This document shows, in pieces, positions 27,252-41,100 of a stretch of DNA of 64,000 nucleotides. Every line of letters begins with the position of its first letter. The stretch's first letter is position 1. This DNA comes from Luidia sarsii (taxonomy: Eukaryota > Echinodermata > Asteroidea > Paxillosida > Luidiidae), in contig OX465107.1 in NCBI GenBank assembly GCA_949987565.1, positions 13,699,051 to 13,763,050 on the forward strand. The letters are read 5' to 3'. The notes under the pieces were generated by a model that was given only the letters and a program-made list of their open reading frames with translations, had not been told where the DNA came from and ran no database searches. Both the position numbers and the translations under genes were made by a program.

Positions 27252-28847
27252 ATGTCCGATTTCAGATTTCTTAATACTGGTCGATTGCCCGTTCCAAGGC
27301 CTCACCTCAGACCAAGTTTCATCTTTTTCATATTAAATTTGAAGGAGATATTAACTGGCAAAGTTTGTTTTTCCTTCCAGATTATCTCCGCCGACTGTTA
27401 TGCGATCCTGCCCATACAACACAAGCTTCCTCGCTGATTAAAGTAAGTTCTCTTTGCATGATGATAATTTCATCATCAAATGTCCGATTTCAGATTTCTT
27501 GAAACTGGTCGATTGCCCGTTCCAAGGCCTCACAGCAGAAAAAGTTTCAGCTTTTTCATAATAAAATTAATGGAGATATTAACTCGCAAAGTCTGTTTTT
27601 CTTTTCAGATTCTCTCCGCCGTGTGTAATTTGCTACTGCCCATACAACACAAGCTGCCTCGCTGATTAACGTAAGTTCTCATTGCATGATGATAGTTTTA
27701 TTATCAAATGTCCGATTTCAGATTTCTTAATACTGGTCGATTGCCCGTTCCAAGGCCTCACCGCAGACCAAGTTTCTTCTTTTTCATATTAAATTTGAAG
27801 GAGATATTAACTGGCAAAATTTGTTTTTCCTTCCAGTTTATCTCCGCCGACTGTTACGCGATCCTGCCCATACAACACAAGCTTCCTCGCTGATTAAAGT
27901 AAGTTCTCTTTGCATGATAATAATTTCATCATCAAATGTCCGATTTCAGATTTCTTCAAACTGGTCGATTGCCCTTTCCAAGGCCTCACAGCAGAAAAAG
28001 TTTCAGCTTTTTCATAATAAAATTGAAGGAGATATTATCTCGCAAAGTCTGTTTTTCTTTTCAGATTCTCTCCGCCGACTGTAATTTGCTACTGACCATA
28101 CAACACAAGCTGCCTCGCTGATTAAAGTTAGTTCTCATTGCATGATGATAGTTTTATCATCAAATGTCCGATTTCAGATTTCTTAATACTGGTCGATTGC
28201 CCGTTCCAAGGGCTCACCGCAGACCAAGTTTCATCTTTTTTATATTAAATTTGAAGGAGATATTAACTGGCAAAGTTAGTTTTTCCTTCCAGATTATCTC
28301 CGCCGACTGTTATGCGATCCTGCCCATACAACACAAGCTGCCTCGCTGATTAAAGTAAGTTCTCATTGCATGATGATAGTTTTATCATCAAATGTCCGAT
28401 TGCAGATTTCTTAATACTGGTCAATTGCCCGTTCCAAGGCCTCACCGCAGACCAAGTTTCATCTTTTTCATATTAAATTTGAAGGAGATATTAACTGGCA
28501 AAGTTTGTTTTTCCTTCCAGATTATCTCCGCCGACTGTTATGCGATCCTGCCCATACAACACAAGCTTCCTCGCTGATTAAAGTAAGTTCTCTTTGCATG
28601 ATGATAATTTCATTATCAAATGTCCGATTTCAGATTTCTTAATACTGGTCGATTGCCCGTTCCAAGGCCTCACCGCAGACCAAGTTTCATCTTTTTCATA
28701 TTAAATTTGAAGGAGATATTAACTGGCAAAATTTGTTTTTCCTTCCAGATTATCTCCGCCGACTGTTACGCGATCCTGCCCATACAACACAAGCTTCCTC
28801 GCTGATTAAAGTAAGTTCTCATTGCATGATGATAGTTTTATCATCAA
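27252..28847. repeat. 7-unit block duplicated 23 units downstream (copy 1)
   Basis: Seven units here recur in the same order at 32496-34091, an offset of 5244 bp (exactly 23 periods). Shared private markers are CACCTCAGACC, GATTAACGTAAG, CCAGTTTATC, and a unit with TTTTTTATATTAAAT and CAAAGTTAGTTTTTCC. Small differences between the copies (for example GGTCAATTGCC in 28392 only) show mutation after the copy event. Confidence 0.82.
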
Positions 28848-29759
28848 ATGTCCGATTTCAGATTTCTTAATACTGGTCGATTGCCCGTTCCAAGGGCTCA
28901 CCGCAGACCAAGTTTCATCTTTTTCATATTAAATTTGAAGGAGATATTAACTGGCAAAGTTTGTTTTTCCTTCCAGAATATCTCCGCCGACTGTTATGCG
29001 ATCCTGCCCATACAACACAAGCTGCCTCGCTGATTAAAGTAAGTTCTCATTGCATGATGATAGTTTTATCATCAAATGTCCGTTTGCAGATTTCTTAATA
29101 CTGGTCGATTGCCCGTTCCAAGGCCTCACCGCAGACCAAGTTTCATCTTTTTCATATTAAATTTGAAGGAGATATTAACTGGCAAAGTTTGTTTTTCCTT
29201 CCAGATTATCTCCGCCGACTGTTATGCGATCCTGCCCATACAACACAAGCTTCCTCGCTGATTAAAGAAAGTTCTCTTTGCATGATGATAATTTCATTAT
29301 CAAATGTCCGATTTCAGATTTCTTAATACTGGTCGATTGCCCGTTCCAAGGCCTCACCGCAGACCAAGTTTAATCTTTTTCATATTAAATTTGAAGGAGA
29401 TATTAACTGGCAAAGTTTGTTTTTCCTTCCAGATTATCTCCGCCGACTGTTATGCGGTCCTGCCCATACAACACAAGCTGCCTCGCTGATTAAAGTAAGT
29501 TCTCATTGCATGATGATAGTTTTATCATCAAATGTCCGATTGCAGATTTCTTAATACTGGTCGATTGCCCGTTCCAAGGCCTCACCGCAGACCAAGTTTC
29601 ATCTTTTTCATATTAAATTTGAAGGAGATATTAACTGGCAAAATTTGTTTTTCCTTCCAGATTATCTCCGCCGACTGTTATGCGATCCTGCCCATACAAC
29701 ACAAGCTGCCTCGCTGATTAAAGTAAGTTCTCATTGCATGATGATAGTTTTATCATCAA

Positions 29760-32267
29760 ATGTCCGATTGCAGATTTCTTAATACTGGTCGATTGCCCGT
29801 TCCAAGGCCTCACCGCAGACCAAGTTTCATCTTTTTCATATTAAATTTGAAGGAGATATTAACTGGCAAAGTTTGTTTTTCCTTCCAGATTATCTCCGCC
29901 GACTGTTATGCGATCCTGCCCATACAACACAAGCTTCCTCGCTGATTAAAGAAGGTTCTCTTTGCATGATGATTATTTCATTATCAAATGTCCGATTTCA
30001 GATTTCTTAATACTGGTCGATTGCCCGTTCCAAGGCCTCACCGCAGACCAAGTTTAATCTTTTTCATATTAAATTTGAAGGAGATATTAACTGGCAAAGT
30101 TTGTTTTTCCTTCCAGATTATCTCCGCCGACTGTTATGCGGTCCTGCCCATACAACACAAGCTGCCTCGCTGATTAAAGTAAGTTCTCATTGCATGATGA
30201 TAGTTTTATCATCAAATGTCCGATTGCAGATTTCTTAATACTGGTCGATTGCCCGTTCCAAGGCCTCACTGCAATCCAAGTTTCATCTTTTTCATATTAA
30301 ATTTGAAGGAGATATTAACTGGCAAAGTTTGTTTTTCCTTCCAGATTATCTCCGCCGACTGTTATGCGATCCTGCCCATACAACACAAGCTGCCTCGCTG
30401 ATTAAAGTAAGTTCTCATTGCATGATGATAGTTTTATCATCAAATGTCCGATTTCAGATTTCTTAATACTGGTCGATTGCCCGTTCCAAGGCCTCACCGC
30501 AGACCAAGTTTCATCTTTTTCATATTAAATTTGAAGGAGATATTAACTGGCAAAATTTGTTTTTCCTTCCAGATTATCTCCGCCGACTGTTACGCGATCC
30601 TGCCCATACAACACAAGCTTCCTCGCTGATTAAAGTAAGTTCTCATTGCATGATGATAGTTTTATTATCAATTGTCTGATTTCAGATTTTTTAATACTGG
30701 TCGATTGCCCGTTCCAAGGCCTCACCGCAGACCAAGTTTCATCTTTTTCATATTAAATTTGAAGGAGATATTAACTGGCAAAATTTGTTTTTCCTTCCAG
30801 ATTATCTCCGCCGACTGTTATGCGATCCTGCCCATACAACACAAGCTGCCTCGCTGATTAAAGTAAGTTCTCATTGCATGATGATAGTTTTATCATCAAA
30901 TGTCCGATTGCAGATTTCTTAATACTGGTCGATTGCCCGTTCCAAGGCCTCACCGCAGACCAAGTTTCATCTTTTTCATATTAAATTTGAAGGAGATATT
31001 AACTGGCAAAGTTTGTTTTTCCTTCCAGATTATCTCCGCCGACTGTTATGCGATCCTGCCCATACAACACAAGCTTCCTCGCTGATTAAAGAAGGTTCTC
31101 TTTGCATGATGATTATTTCATTATCAAATGTCCGATTTCAGATTTCTTAATACTGGTCGATTGCCCGTTCCAAGGCCTCACCGCAGACCAAGTTTAATCT
31201 TTTTCATATTAAATTTGAAGGAGATATTAACTGGCAAAGTTTGTTTTTCCTTCCAGATTATCTCCGCCGACTGTTATGCGGTCCTGCCCATACAACACAA
31301 GCTGCCTCGCTGATTAAAGTAAGTTCTCATTGCATGATGATAGTTTTATCATCAAATGTCCGATTGCAGATTTCTTAATACTGGTCGATTGCCCGTTCCA
31401 AGGCCTCACTGCAGACCAAGTTTCATCTTTTTCATATTAAATTTGAAGGAGATATTAACTGGCAAAGTTTGTTTTTCCTTCCAGATTATCTCCGCCGACT
31501 GTTATGCGGTCCTGCCCATACAACACAAGCTGCCTCGCTGATTAAAGTAAGTTCTCATTGCATGATGATAGTTTTATCATCAAATGTCCGATTGCAGATT
31601 TCTTAATACTGGTCGATTGCCCGTTCCAAGGCCTCACTGCAATCCAAGTTTCATCTTTTTCATATTAAATTTGAAGGAGATATTAACTGGCAAAGTTTGT
31701 TTTTCCTTCCAGATTATCTCCGCCGACTGTTATGCGATCCTGCCCATACAACACAAGCTGCCTCGCTGATTAAAGTAAGTTCTCATTGCATGATGATAGT
31801 TTTATCATCAAATGTCCGATTTCAGATTTCTTAATACTGGTCGATTGCCCGTTCCAAGGCCTCACCGCAGACCAAGTTTCATCTTTTTCATATTAAATTT
31901 GAAGGAGATATTAACTGGCAAAATTTGTTTTTCCTTCCAGATTATCTCCGCCGACTGTTACGCGATCCTGCCCATACAACACAAGCTTCCTCGCTGATTA
32001 AAGTAAGTTCTCATTGCATGATGATAGTTTTATTATCAATTGTCTGATTTCAGATTTTTTAATACTGGTCGATTGCCCGTTCCAAGGCCTCACCGCAGAC
32101 CAAGTTTCATCTTTTTCATATTAAATTTGAAGGAGATATTAACTGGCAAAATTTGTTTTTCCTTCCAGATTATCTCCGCCGACTGTTATGCGATCCTGCC
32201 CATACAACACAAGCTGCCTCGCTGATTAAAGTAAGTTCTCATTGCATGATGATAGTTTTATCATCAA
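29760..32267. repeat. 5-mer/6-mer higher-order repeat pair
   Basis: 29760-30899 has five units and 30900-32267 has six, in matching order: GATTGCAG unit; AAGAAGGTTC then TTTAATC unit with TATGCGGTCC; CACTGCAATCC unit; plain unit; unit with TCAATTGTCTGA and TTTTTTAATAC. The second copy has one extra unit (31356-31583, CACTGCAGACC with TATGCGGTCC) before CACTGCAATCC. The extra unit looks like a hybrid of its neighbours, an unequal-exchange product. Confidence 0.84.
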
Positions 32268-32495
32268 ATGTCCGATTGCAGATTTCTTAATACTGGTCGA
32301 TTGCCCGTTCCAAGGCCTCACCGCAGACCAAGTTTCATCTTTTTCATATTAAATTTGAAGGAGATATTAACTGGCAAAGTTTGTTTTTCCTTCCAGATTA
32401 TCTCCGCCGACTGTTATGCGATCCTGCCCATACAACACAAGCTGCCTCGCTGATTAAAGTAAGTTCTCATTGCATGATGATAGTTTTATCATCAA

Positions 32496-34091
32496 ATGTC
32501 CGATTTCAGATTTCTTAATACTGGTCGATTGCCCGTTCCAAGGCCTCACCTCAGACCAAGTTTCATCTTTTTCATATTAAATTTGAAGGAGATATTAACT
32601 GGCAAAGTTTGTTTTTCCTTCCAGATTATCTCCGCCGACTGTTATGCGATCCTGCCCATACAACACAAGCTTCCTCGCTGATTAAAGTAAGTTCTCTTTG
32701 CATGATGATAATTTCATCATCAAATGTCCGATTTCAGATTTCTTGAAACTGGTCGATTGCCCGTTCCAAGGCCTCACAGCAGAAAAAGTTTCAGCTTTTT
32801 CATAATAAAATTAATGGAGATATTAACTCGCAAAGTCTGTTTTTCTTTTCAGATTCTCTCCGCCGTGTGTAATTTGCTACTGCCCATACAACACAAGCTG
32901 CCTCGCTGATTAACGTAAGTTCTCATTGCATGATGATAGCTTTATTATCAAATGTCCGATTTCAGATTTCTTAATACTGGTCGATTGCCCGTTCCAAGGC
33001 CTCACCGCAGACCAAGTTTCTTCTTTTTCATATTAAATTTGAAGGAGATATTAACTGGCAAAATTTGTTTTTCCTTCCAGTTTATCTCCGCCGACTGTTA
33101 CGCGATCCTGCCCATACAACACAAGCTTCCTCGCTGATTAAAGTAAGTTCTCTTTGCATGATAATAATTTCATCATCAAATGTCCGATTTCAGATTTCTT
33201 CAAACTGGTCGATTGCCCTTTCCAAGGCCTCACAGCAGAAAAAGTTTCAGCTTTTTCATAATAAAATTGAAGGAGATATTATCTCGCAAAGTCTGTTTTT
33301 CTTTTCAGATTCTCTCCGCCGACTGTTATTTGCTACTGACCATACAACACAAGCTGCCTCGCTGATTAAAGTAAGTTCTCATTGCATGATGATAGTTTTA
33401 TCATCAAATGTCCGATTTCAGATTTCTTAATACTGGTCGATTGCCCGTTCCAAGGGCTCACCGCAGACCAAGTTTCATCTTTTTTATATTAAATTTGAAG
33501 GAGATATTAACTGGCAAAGTTAGTTTTTCCTTCCAGATTATCTCCGCCGACTGTTATGCGATCCTGCCCATACAACACAAGCTGCCTCGCTGATTAAAGT
33601 AAGTTCTCATTGCATGATGATAGTTTTATCATCAAATGTCCGATTGCAGATTTCTTAATACTGGTCGATTGCCCGTTCCAAGGCCTCACCGCAGACCAAG
33701 TTTCATCTTTTTCATATTAAATTTAAAGGAGATATTAACTGGCAAAGTTTGTTTTTCCTTCCAGATTATCTCCGCCGACTGTTATGCGATCCTGCCCATA
33801 CAACACAAGCTTCCTCGCTGATTAAAGTAAGTTCTCTTTGCATGATGATAATTTCATTATCAAATGTCCGATTTCAGATTTCTTAATACTGGTCGATTGC
33901 CCGTTCCAAGGCCTCACCGCAGACCAAGTTTCATCTTTTTCATATTAAATTTGAAGGAGATATTAACTGGCAAAATTTGTTTTTCCTTCCAGATTATCTC
34001 CGCCGACTGTTACGCGATCCTGCCCATACAACACAAGCTTCCTCGCTGATTAAAGTAAGTTCTCTTTGCATGATGATAATTTCATCATCAA
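32496..34091. repeat. 7-unit block duplicated 23 units upstream (copy 2)
   Basis: This is the second copy of 27252-28847. It keeps GATTAACGTAAG (near 32908-32919), CCAGTTTATC (near 33078) and CAAAGTTAGTTTTTCC (near 33515). The TGTTATTTGC word near 33326 replaces TGTAATTTGC of copy 1, and one unit has ATTTAAAGG for ATTTGAAGG near 33721. Confidence 0.82.
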
Positions 34092-37000
34092 ATGTCCGAT
34101 TTCAGATTTCTTAATACTGGTCGATTGCCCGTTCCAAGGCCTCACAGCAGAAAAAGTTTCAGCTTTTTCATAATAAAATTGAAGGAGATATTATCTCGCA
34201 AAGTCTGTTTTTCTTTTCAGATTCTCTCCGCCGACTGTAATTTGCTACTGCCCATACAACACAAGGTGCCTCGCTGATTAAAGTAAGTTCTCATTGCATG
34301 ATGATAGTTTTATTATCAAATGTCCGATTTCAGATTTCTTAATACTGGTCGATTGCCCGTTCCAAGGCCTCACCGCAGACCAAGTTTCATCTTTTTCATA
34401 TTAAATTTGAAGGAGATATTAACTGGCAAAATTTGTTTTTCCTTCCAGATTATCTCCGCCGACTGTTACGCGATCCTGCCCATACAACACAACCTTCCTC
34501 GCTGATTAAAGTAAGTTCTCTTTGCATGATAATAATTTCATCATCAAATGTCCGATTTCAGATTTCTTCAAACTGGTCGATTGCCCTTTCCAAGGCCTCA
34601 CAGCAGAAAAAGTTTCAGCTTTTTCATAATAAAATTAATGGAGATATTAACTCGCAAAGTCTGTTTTTCTTTTCAGATTCTCTCCGCCGTGTGTAATTTG
34701 CTACTGCCCATACAACACAAGCTGCCTCGCTGATTAAAGTAAGTTCTCATTGCATGATGATAGTTTTATCATCAAATGTCCGATTTCAGATTTCTTAATA
34801 CTGGTCGATTGCCCGTTCCAAGGCCTCACCGCAGACCAAGTTTCACCTTTTTCATATTACATTTGAAGGAGATATTAACTGCCAAAGTTTGTTTTTCCTT
34901 CCAGATTATCTCCGCCGACTGTTACGCGATCCTGCCAATACAACACAAGCTTCCTCGCTGATTAAAGTAAGTTCTCTTTGCATGATGATAATTTCATCAT
35001 CAAATGTCCGATTTCAGATTTCTTAATACTGGTCGATTGCCCGTTCCAAGGCCTCACAGCAGAAAAAGTTTCAGCTTTTTCATAATAAAATTGAAGGAGA
35101 TATTATTTAGCAAAGTCTGTTTTTCTTTTCAGATTCTCTCCGCCGACTGTAATTTGCTACTGACCATACAACACAAGCTGCCTCGCTGATTAAAGTAAGT
35201 TCTCATTGCATGATGATAGTTTTATCATCAAATGTCCGATTTCAGATTTCTTAATACTGGTCGATTGCCCGTTCCAATGCCTCACCGCAGACCAAGTTTC
35301 ATCTTTTTCATATTAAATTTGAAGGAGATATTAACTGGCAAAGTTTGTTTTTCCTTCCAGATTATCTCCGCCGACTGTTATGCGATCCTGCCCATACAAC
35401 ACAAGCTGCCTCGCTGATTAAAGTAAGTTCTCATTGCATGATGATAGTTTTATCATCAAATGTCCGATTTCAGATTTCTTAATACTGGTCGATTGCCCGT
35501 TCCAAGGCCTCACCGCAGACCAAGTTTCATCTTTTTCATATTAAATTTGAAGGAGATATTAACTGGCAAAATTTGTTTTTCCTTCCAGATTATCTCCGCC
35601 GACTGTTACGCGATCCTGCCCATACAACACAAGCTTCCTCGCTGATTAAAGTAAGTTCTCTTTGCATGATAATAATTTCATCATCGAATGTCCGATTTCA
35701 GATTTCTTGAAACTGGTCGATTGCCCTTTGCAAGGCCTCACAGCAGAAAAAGTTTCACCTTTTTCATAATAAAATTAATGGAGATATTAACTCGCAAAGT
35801 CTGTTTTTCTTTTCAGATTCTCTCCGCCGTGTGTAATTTGCTACTGCCCATACAACACAAGCTGCCTCGCTGATTAAAGTAAGTTCTCATTGCATGATGA
35901 TAGTTTTATTATCAAATGTCCGATTTCAGATTTCTTAATACTGGTCGATTGCCCGTTCCAAGGCCTCACCGCAGACCAAGTTTCATCTTTTTCATATTAA
36001 ATTTGAAGGAGATATTAACTGGCAAAATTTGTTTTTCCTTCCAGATTATCTCCGCCGACTGTTACGCGATCCTGCCCATACAACACAAGCTTCCTCGCTG
36101 ATTAAAGTAAGTTCTCTTTGCATGATGATAATTTCATCATCAAATGTCCGATTTCAGATTTCTTAATACTGGTCGATTGCCCGTTCCAAGGCCTCACAGC
36201 AGAAAAAGTTTCAGCTTTTTCATAATAAAATTGAAGGAGATATTATCTCGCAAAGTCTGTTTTTCTTTTCAGATTCTCTCCGCCGACTGTAATTTGCTAC
36301 TGCCCATACAACACAAGCTGCCTCGCTGATTAAAGTAAGTTCTCATTGCATGATGATAGTTTTATTATCAAATGTCCGATTTCAGATTTCTTAATACTGG
36401 TCGATTGCCCGTTCCAAGGCCTCACCGCAGACCAAGTTTCATCTTTTTCATATTAAATTTGAAGGAGATATTAACTGGCAAAATTTGTTTTTCCTTCCAG
36501 ATTATCTCCGCCGACTGTTACGCGATCCTGCCCATACAACACAACCTTCCTCGCTGATTAAAGTAAGTTCTCTTTGCATGATAATAATTTCATCATCAAA
36601 TGTCCGATTTCAGATTTCTTCAAACTGGTCGATTGCCCTTTCCAAGGCCACACAGCAGAAAAAGTTTCAGCTTTTTCATAATAAAATTAATGGAGATATT
36701 AACTCGCAAAGTCTGTTTTTCTTTTCAGATTCTCTCCGCCGTGTGTAATTTGCTACTGCCCATACAACACAAGCTGCCTCGCTGATTAAAGTAAGTTCTC
36801 ATTGCATGATGATAGTTTTATCATCAAATGTCCGATTTCAGATTTCTTAATACTGGTCGATTGCCCGTTCCAAGGCCTCACCGCAGACCAAGTTTCACCT
36901 TTTTCATATTACATTTGAAGGAGATATTAACTGCCAAAGTTTGTTTTTCCTTCCAGATTATCTCCGCCGACTGTTACGCGATCCTGCCAATACAACACAA

Positions 37001-38192
37001 GCTTCCTCGCTGATTAAAGTAAGTTCTCTTTGCATGATGATAATTTCATTATCAAATGTCCGATTTCAGATTTCTTAATACTGGTCGATTGCCCGTTCCA
37101 AGGCCTCACAGCAGAAAAAGTTTCAGCTTTTTCATAATAAAATTGAAGGAGATATTATTTAGCAAAGTCTGTTTTTCTTTTCAGATTCTCTCCGCCGACT
37201 GTAATTTGCTACTGACCATACAACACAAGCTGCCTCGCTGATTAAAGTAAGTTCTCATTGCATGATGATAGTTTTATCATCAAATGTCCGATTTCAGATT
37301 TCTTAATACTGGTCGATTGCCCGTTCCAATGCCTCACCGCAGACCAAGTTTCATCTTTTTCATATTAAATTTGAAGGAGATATTAACTGGCAAAGTTTGT
37401 TTTTCCTTCCAGATTATCTCCGCCGACTGTTATGCGATCCTGCCCATACAACACAAGCTGCCTCGCTGATTAAAGTAAGTTCTCATTGCATGATGATAGT
37501 TTTATCATCAAATGTCCGATTTCAGATTTCTTAATACTGGTCGATTGCCCGTTCCAAGGCCTCACCGCAGACCAAGTTTCATCTTTTTCATATTAAATTT
37601 GAAGGAGATATTAACTGGCAAATTTTTTTTTTCCTTCCAGATTATCTCCGCCGACTGTTATGCGATCCTGCCCATACAACACAAGCTTCCTCGCTGATTA
37701 AAGTAAGTTCTCTTTGCATGATGATAATTTCATCATCAAATGTCCGATTTCAGATTTCTTGAAACTGGTCGATTGCCCTTTCCAAGGCCTCACAGCAGAA
37801 AAAGTTTGAGCTTTTTCATAATAAAATTTATGGAGATATTAACTCGCAAAGTCTGTTTTTCTTTTCAGATTCTCTCCGCCGTGTGTAATTTGCTACTGCC
37901 CATACAACACAAGCTGCCTCGCTGATTAAAGTAAGTTCTCATTGCATGATGATAGTTTTATTAAATGTCCGATTTCAGATTTCTTAATACTGGTCGATTG
38001 CCCGTTCCAAGGCCTCACCGCAGACCAAGTTTCATCTTTTTCATATTAAATTTGAAGGAGATATTAACTGGCAAAATTTGTTTTTCCTTCCAGATTATCT
38101 CTGCCGACTGTTACGCGATCCTGCCAATACAACACAAGCTTCCTCGCTGATTAAAGTAAGTTCTCTTTGCATGATGATAATTTCATCATCAA
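34092..38192. repeat. 9-mer higher-order repeat, two copies (2052 and 2049 bp)
   Basis: 34092-36143 and 36144-38192 match unit by unit. Shared private markers are ACAACCTTCC (34489 and 36541), ATTACATTTGAAGG (near 34856 and 36908), ACTGCCAAAG (near 34878 and 36930), TATTATTTAGC, and the AATGCC unit. The second copy is 3 bp shorter because its eighth unit carries the 225-bp deletion, so that deletion came after the duplication or was introduced by conversion. Confidence 0.87.
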
Positions 38193-41100
38193 ATGTCCGA
38201 TTTCAGATTTCTTAATACTGGTCGATTGCCCGTTCCAAGGCCTCACAGCAGAAAAAGTTTCAGCTTTTTCATAATAAAATTGAAGGAGATATTATTTAGC
38301 AAAGTCTGTTTTTCTTTTCAGATTCTCTCCGCCGACTGTAATTTGCTACTGACCATACAACACAAGCTGCCTCGCTGATTAAAGTAAGTTCTCATTGCAT
38401 GATGATAGTTTTATCATCAAATGTCTGATTTCAGATTTCTTAATACTGGTCGATTGCCCGTTCCAATGCCTCACCACAGACCAAGTTTCATCTTTTTCAT
38501 ATTAAATTTGAAGGAGATATTAACTGGCAAAGTTTGTTTTTCCTTCCAGATTATCTCCGCCGACTGTTATGCGATCCTGCCCATACAACACAAGCTGCCT
38601 CGCTGATTAAAGTAAGTTCTCATTGCATGATGATAGTTTTATCATCAAATGTCCGATTTCAGATTTCTTAATACTGGTCGATTGCCCGTTCCAAGGCCTC
38701 ACCGCAGACCAAGTTTCATCTTTTTCATATTAAATTTGAAGGAGATATTAACTGGCAAAGTTTTTTTTTCCTTCCAGATTATCTCCGCCGACTGTTATGC
38801 GATCCTGCCCATACAACACAAGCTTCCTCGCTGATTAAAGTAAGTTCTCTTTGCATGATGATAATTTCATCATCAAATGTCCGATTTCAGATTTCTTGAA
38901 ACTGGTCGATTGCCCTTTCCAAGGCCTCACAGCAGAAAAAGTTTTAGCTTTTTCATAATAAAATTTATGGAGATATTAACTCGCAAAGTCTGTTTTTCTT
39001 TTCAGATTCTCTCCGCCGTGTGTAATTTGCTACTGCCCATACAACACAAGCTGCCTCGCTGATTAAAGTAAGTTCTCATTGCATGATGATAGTTTTATTA
39101 AATGTCCGATTTCAGATTTCTTAATACTGGTCGATTGCCCGTTCCAAGGCCTCACCGCGGACCAAGTTTCATCTTTTTCATATTAAATTTGAAGGAGATA
39201 TTAACTGGCAAAATTTGTTTTTCCTTCCAGATTATCTCCGCCGACTGTTACGCGATCCTGCCAATACAACACAAGCTTCCTCGCTGATTAAAGTAAGTTC
39301 TCTTTGCATGATAATAATTTCATCATCAAATGTCCGATTTCAGATTTCTTAATACTGGTCGATTGCCCGTTCCAAGGCCTCACAGCAGAAAAAGTTTCAG
39401 CTTTTTCATAATAAAATTGAAGGAGATATTATTTAGCAAAGTCTGTTTTTCTTTTCAGATTCTCTCCGCCGACTGTAATTTGCTACTGACCATACAACAC
39501 AAGCTGCCTCGCTGATTAAAGTAAGTTCTCATTGCATGATGATAGTTTTATCATCAAATGTCCGATTTCAGATTTCTTAATACTGGTCGATTGCCCGTTC
39601 CAATGCCTCACCGCAGACCAAGTTTCATCTTTTTCATATTAAATTTGAAGGAGATATTAACTGGCAAAGTTTGTTTTTCCTTCCAGATTATCTCCGCCGA
39701 CTGTTATGCGATCCTGCCCATACAACACAAGCTGCCTCGCTGATTAAAGTAAGTTCTCATTGCATGATGATAGTTTTATCATCAAATGTCCGATTTCAGA
39801 TTTCTTAATACTGGTCGATTGCCCGTTCCACGGCCTCACCGCAGACCAAGTTTCATCTTTTTCATATTAAATTTGAAGGAGATATTAACTGGCAAAGTTT
39901 GTTTTTCCTTCCAGATTTTCTCCGCCGACTGTTATGCGATCCTGCCCATACAACACAAGCTTCCTCGCTGATTAAAGTAAGTTCTCTTTGCATGATGATA
40001 ATTTCATCATCAAATGTCCGATTTCAGATTTCTTGAAACTGGTCGATTGCCCTTTCCAAGGCCTCACAGCAGAAAAAGTTTCAGCTTTTTCATAATAAAA
40101 TTAATGGAGATATTAACTCGCAAAGTCTGTTTTTCTTTTCAGATTCTCTCCGCCGTGTGTAACTTGCTACTGCCCATACAACACAAGCTGCCTCGCTGAT
40201 TAAAGTAAGTTCTCATTGCATGATGATAGTTTTATTATCAAATGTCCGATTTCAGATTTCTTAATACTGGTCGATTGCCCGTTCCAAGGCCTCACCGCAG
40301 ACCAAGTTTCATCTTTTTCATATTAAATTTGAAGGAGATATTAACTGGCAAAATTTGTTTTTCCTTCCAGATTATCTCCGCCGACTGTTACGCGATCCTG
40401 GCCATACAACACAAGCTTCCTCGCTGATTAAAGTAAGTTCTCTTTGCATGATAATAATTTCATCATCAAATGTCCGATTTCAGATTTCTTCAAACTGGTC
40501 GATTGCCCTTTCCAAGGCCTCACAGCAGAAAAAGTTTCAGCTTTTTCATAATAAAATTGAAGGAGATATTATTTAGCAAAGTCTGTTTTTCTTTTCAGAT
40601 TCTCTCCGCCGACTGTAATTTGCTACTGACCATACAACACAAGCTGCCTCGCTGATTAAAGTAAGTTCTCATTGCATGATGATAGTTTTATCATCAAATG
40701 TCCGATTTCAGATTTCTTAATACTGGTCGATTGCCCGTTCCAAGGCCTCACCGCAGACCAAGTATCATCTTTTTCATATTAAATTTGAAGGAGATATTAA
40801 CTGGCAAAGTTTGTTTTTCCTTCCAGATTATCTCCGCCGACTGTTATGCGATCCTGCCCATACAACACAAGCTGCCTCGCTGATTAAAGTAAGTTCTCAT
40901 TGCATGATGATAGTTTTAACATCAAATGTCCGATTTCAGATTTCTTAATACTGGTCGATTGCCCGTTCCACGGCCTCACCGCAGACCAAGTTTCATCTTT
41001 TTCATATTAAATTTGAAGGAGATATTAACTGGCAAAGTTTGTTTTTCCTTCCAGATTTTCTCCGCCGACTGTTATGCGATCCTGCCCATACAACACAAGC

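Larger units (their letters stand above)
23380..27935. repeat. 13-mer higher-order repeat (2964 bp) with partial second copy
   Basis: Units 23380-24975 recur as 26344-27935 in the same order. The order is class B CTTGAAAC; a unit with TTTCATTTTTTTC; a CTTCAAAC class B unit with ATTACCTCGC; a TTTCACC unit; CACCTCAGACC; CTTGAAAC with GCCCGTTCC ending in GATTAACGTAAG; and TTTCTTC with CCAGTTTATC. The offset is 2964 bp until the 4-bp deletion in 27028. Six further units (24976-26343) complete the first copy only. Confidence 0.83.

Noticed and set aside
33065..33430. Open frames of 87-121 codons spanning two monomers (also at 8904, 12324, 14604, 17566 and 20986).
   Set aside because: They arise only where the TAA in CTTAATAC is changed to CTTGAAAC, CTTCAAAC or TTTATAC. 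They run through the hairpin and splice-like region and end at the next TAA. No start context or family is recognisable.
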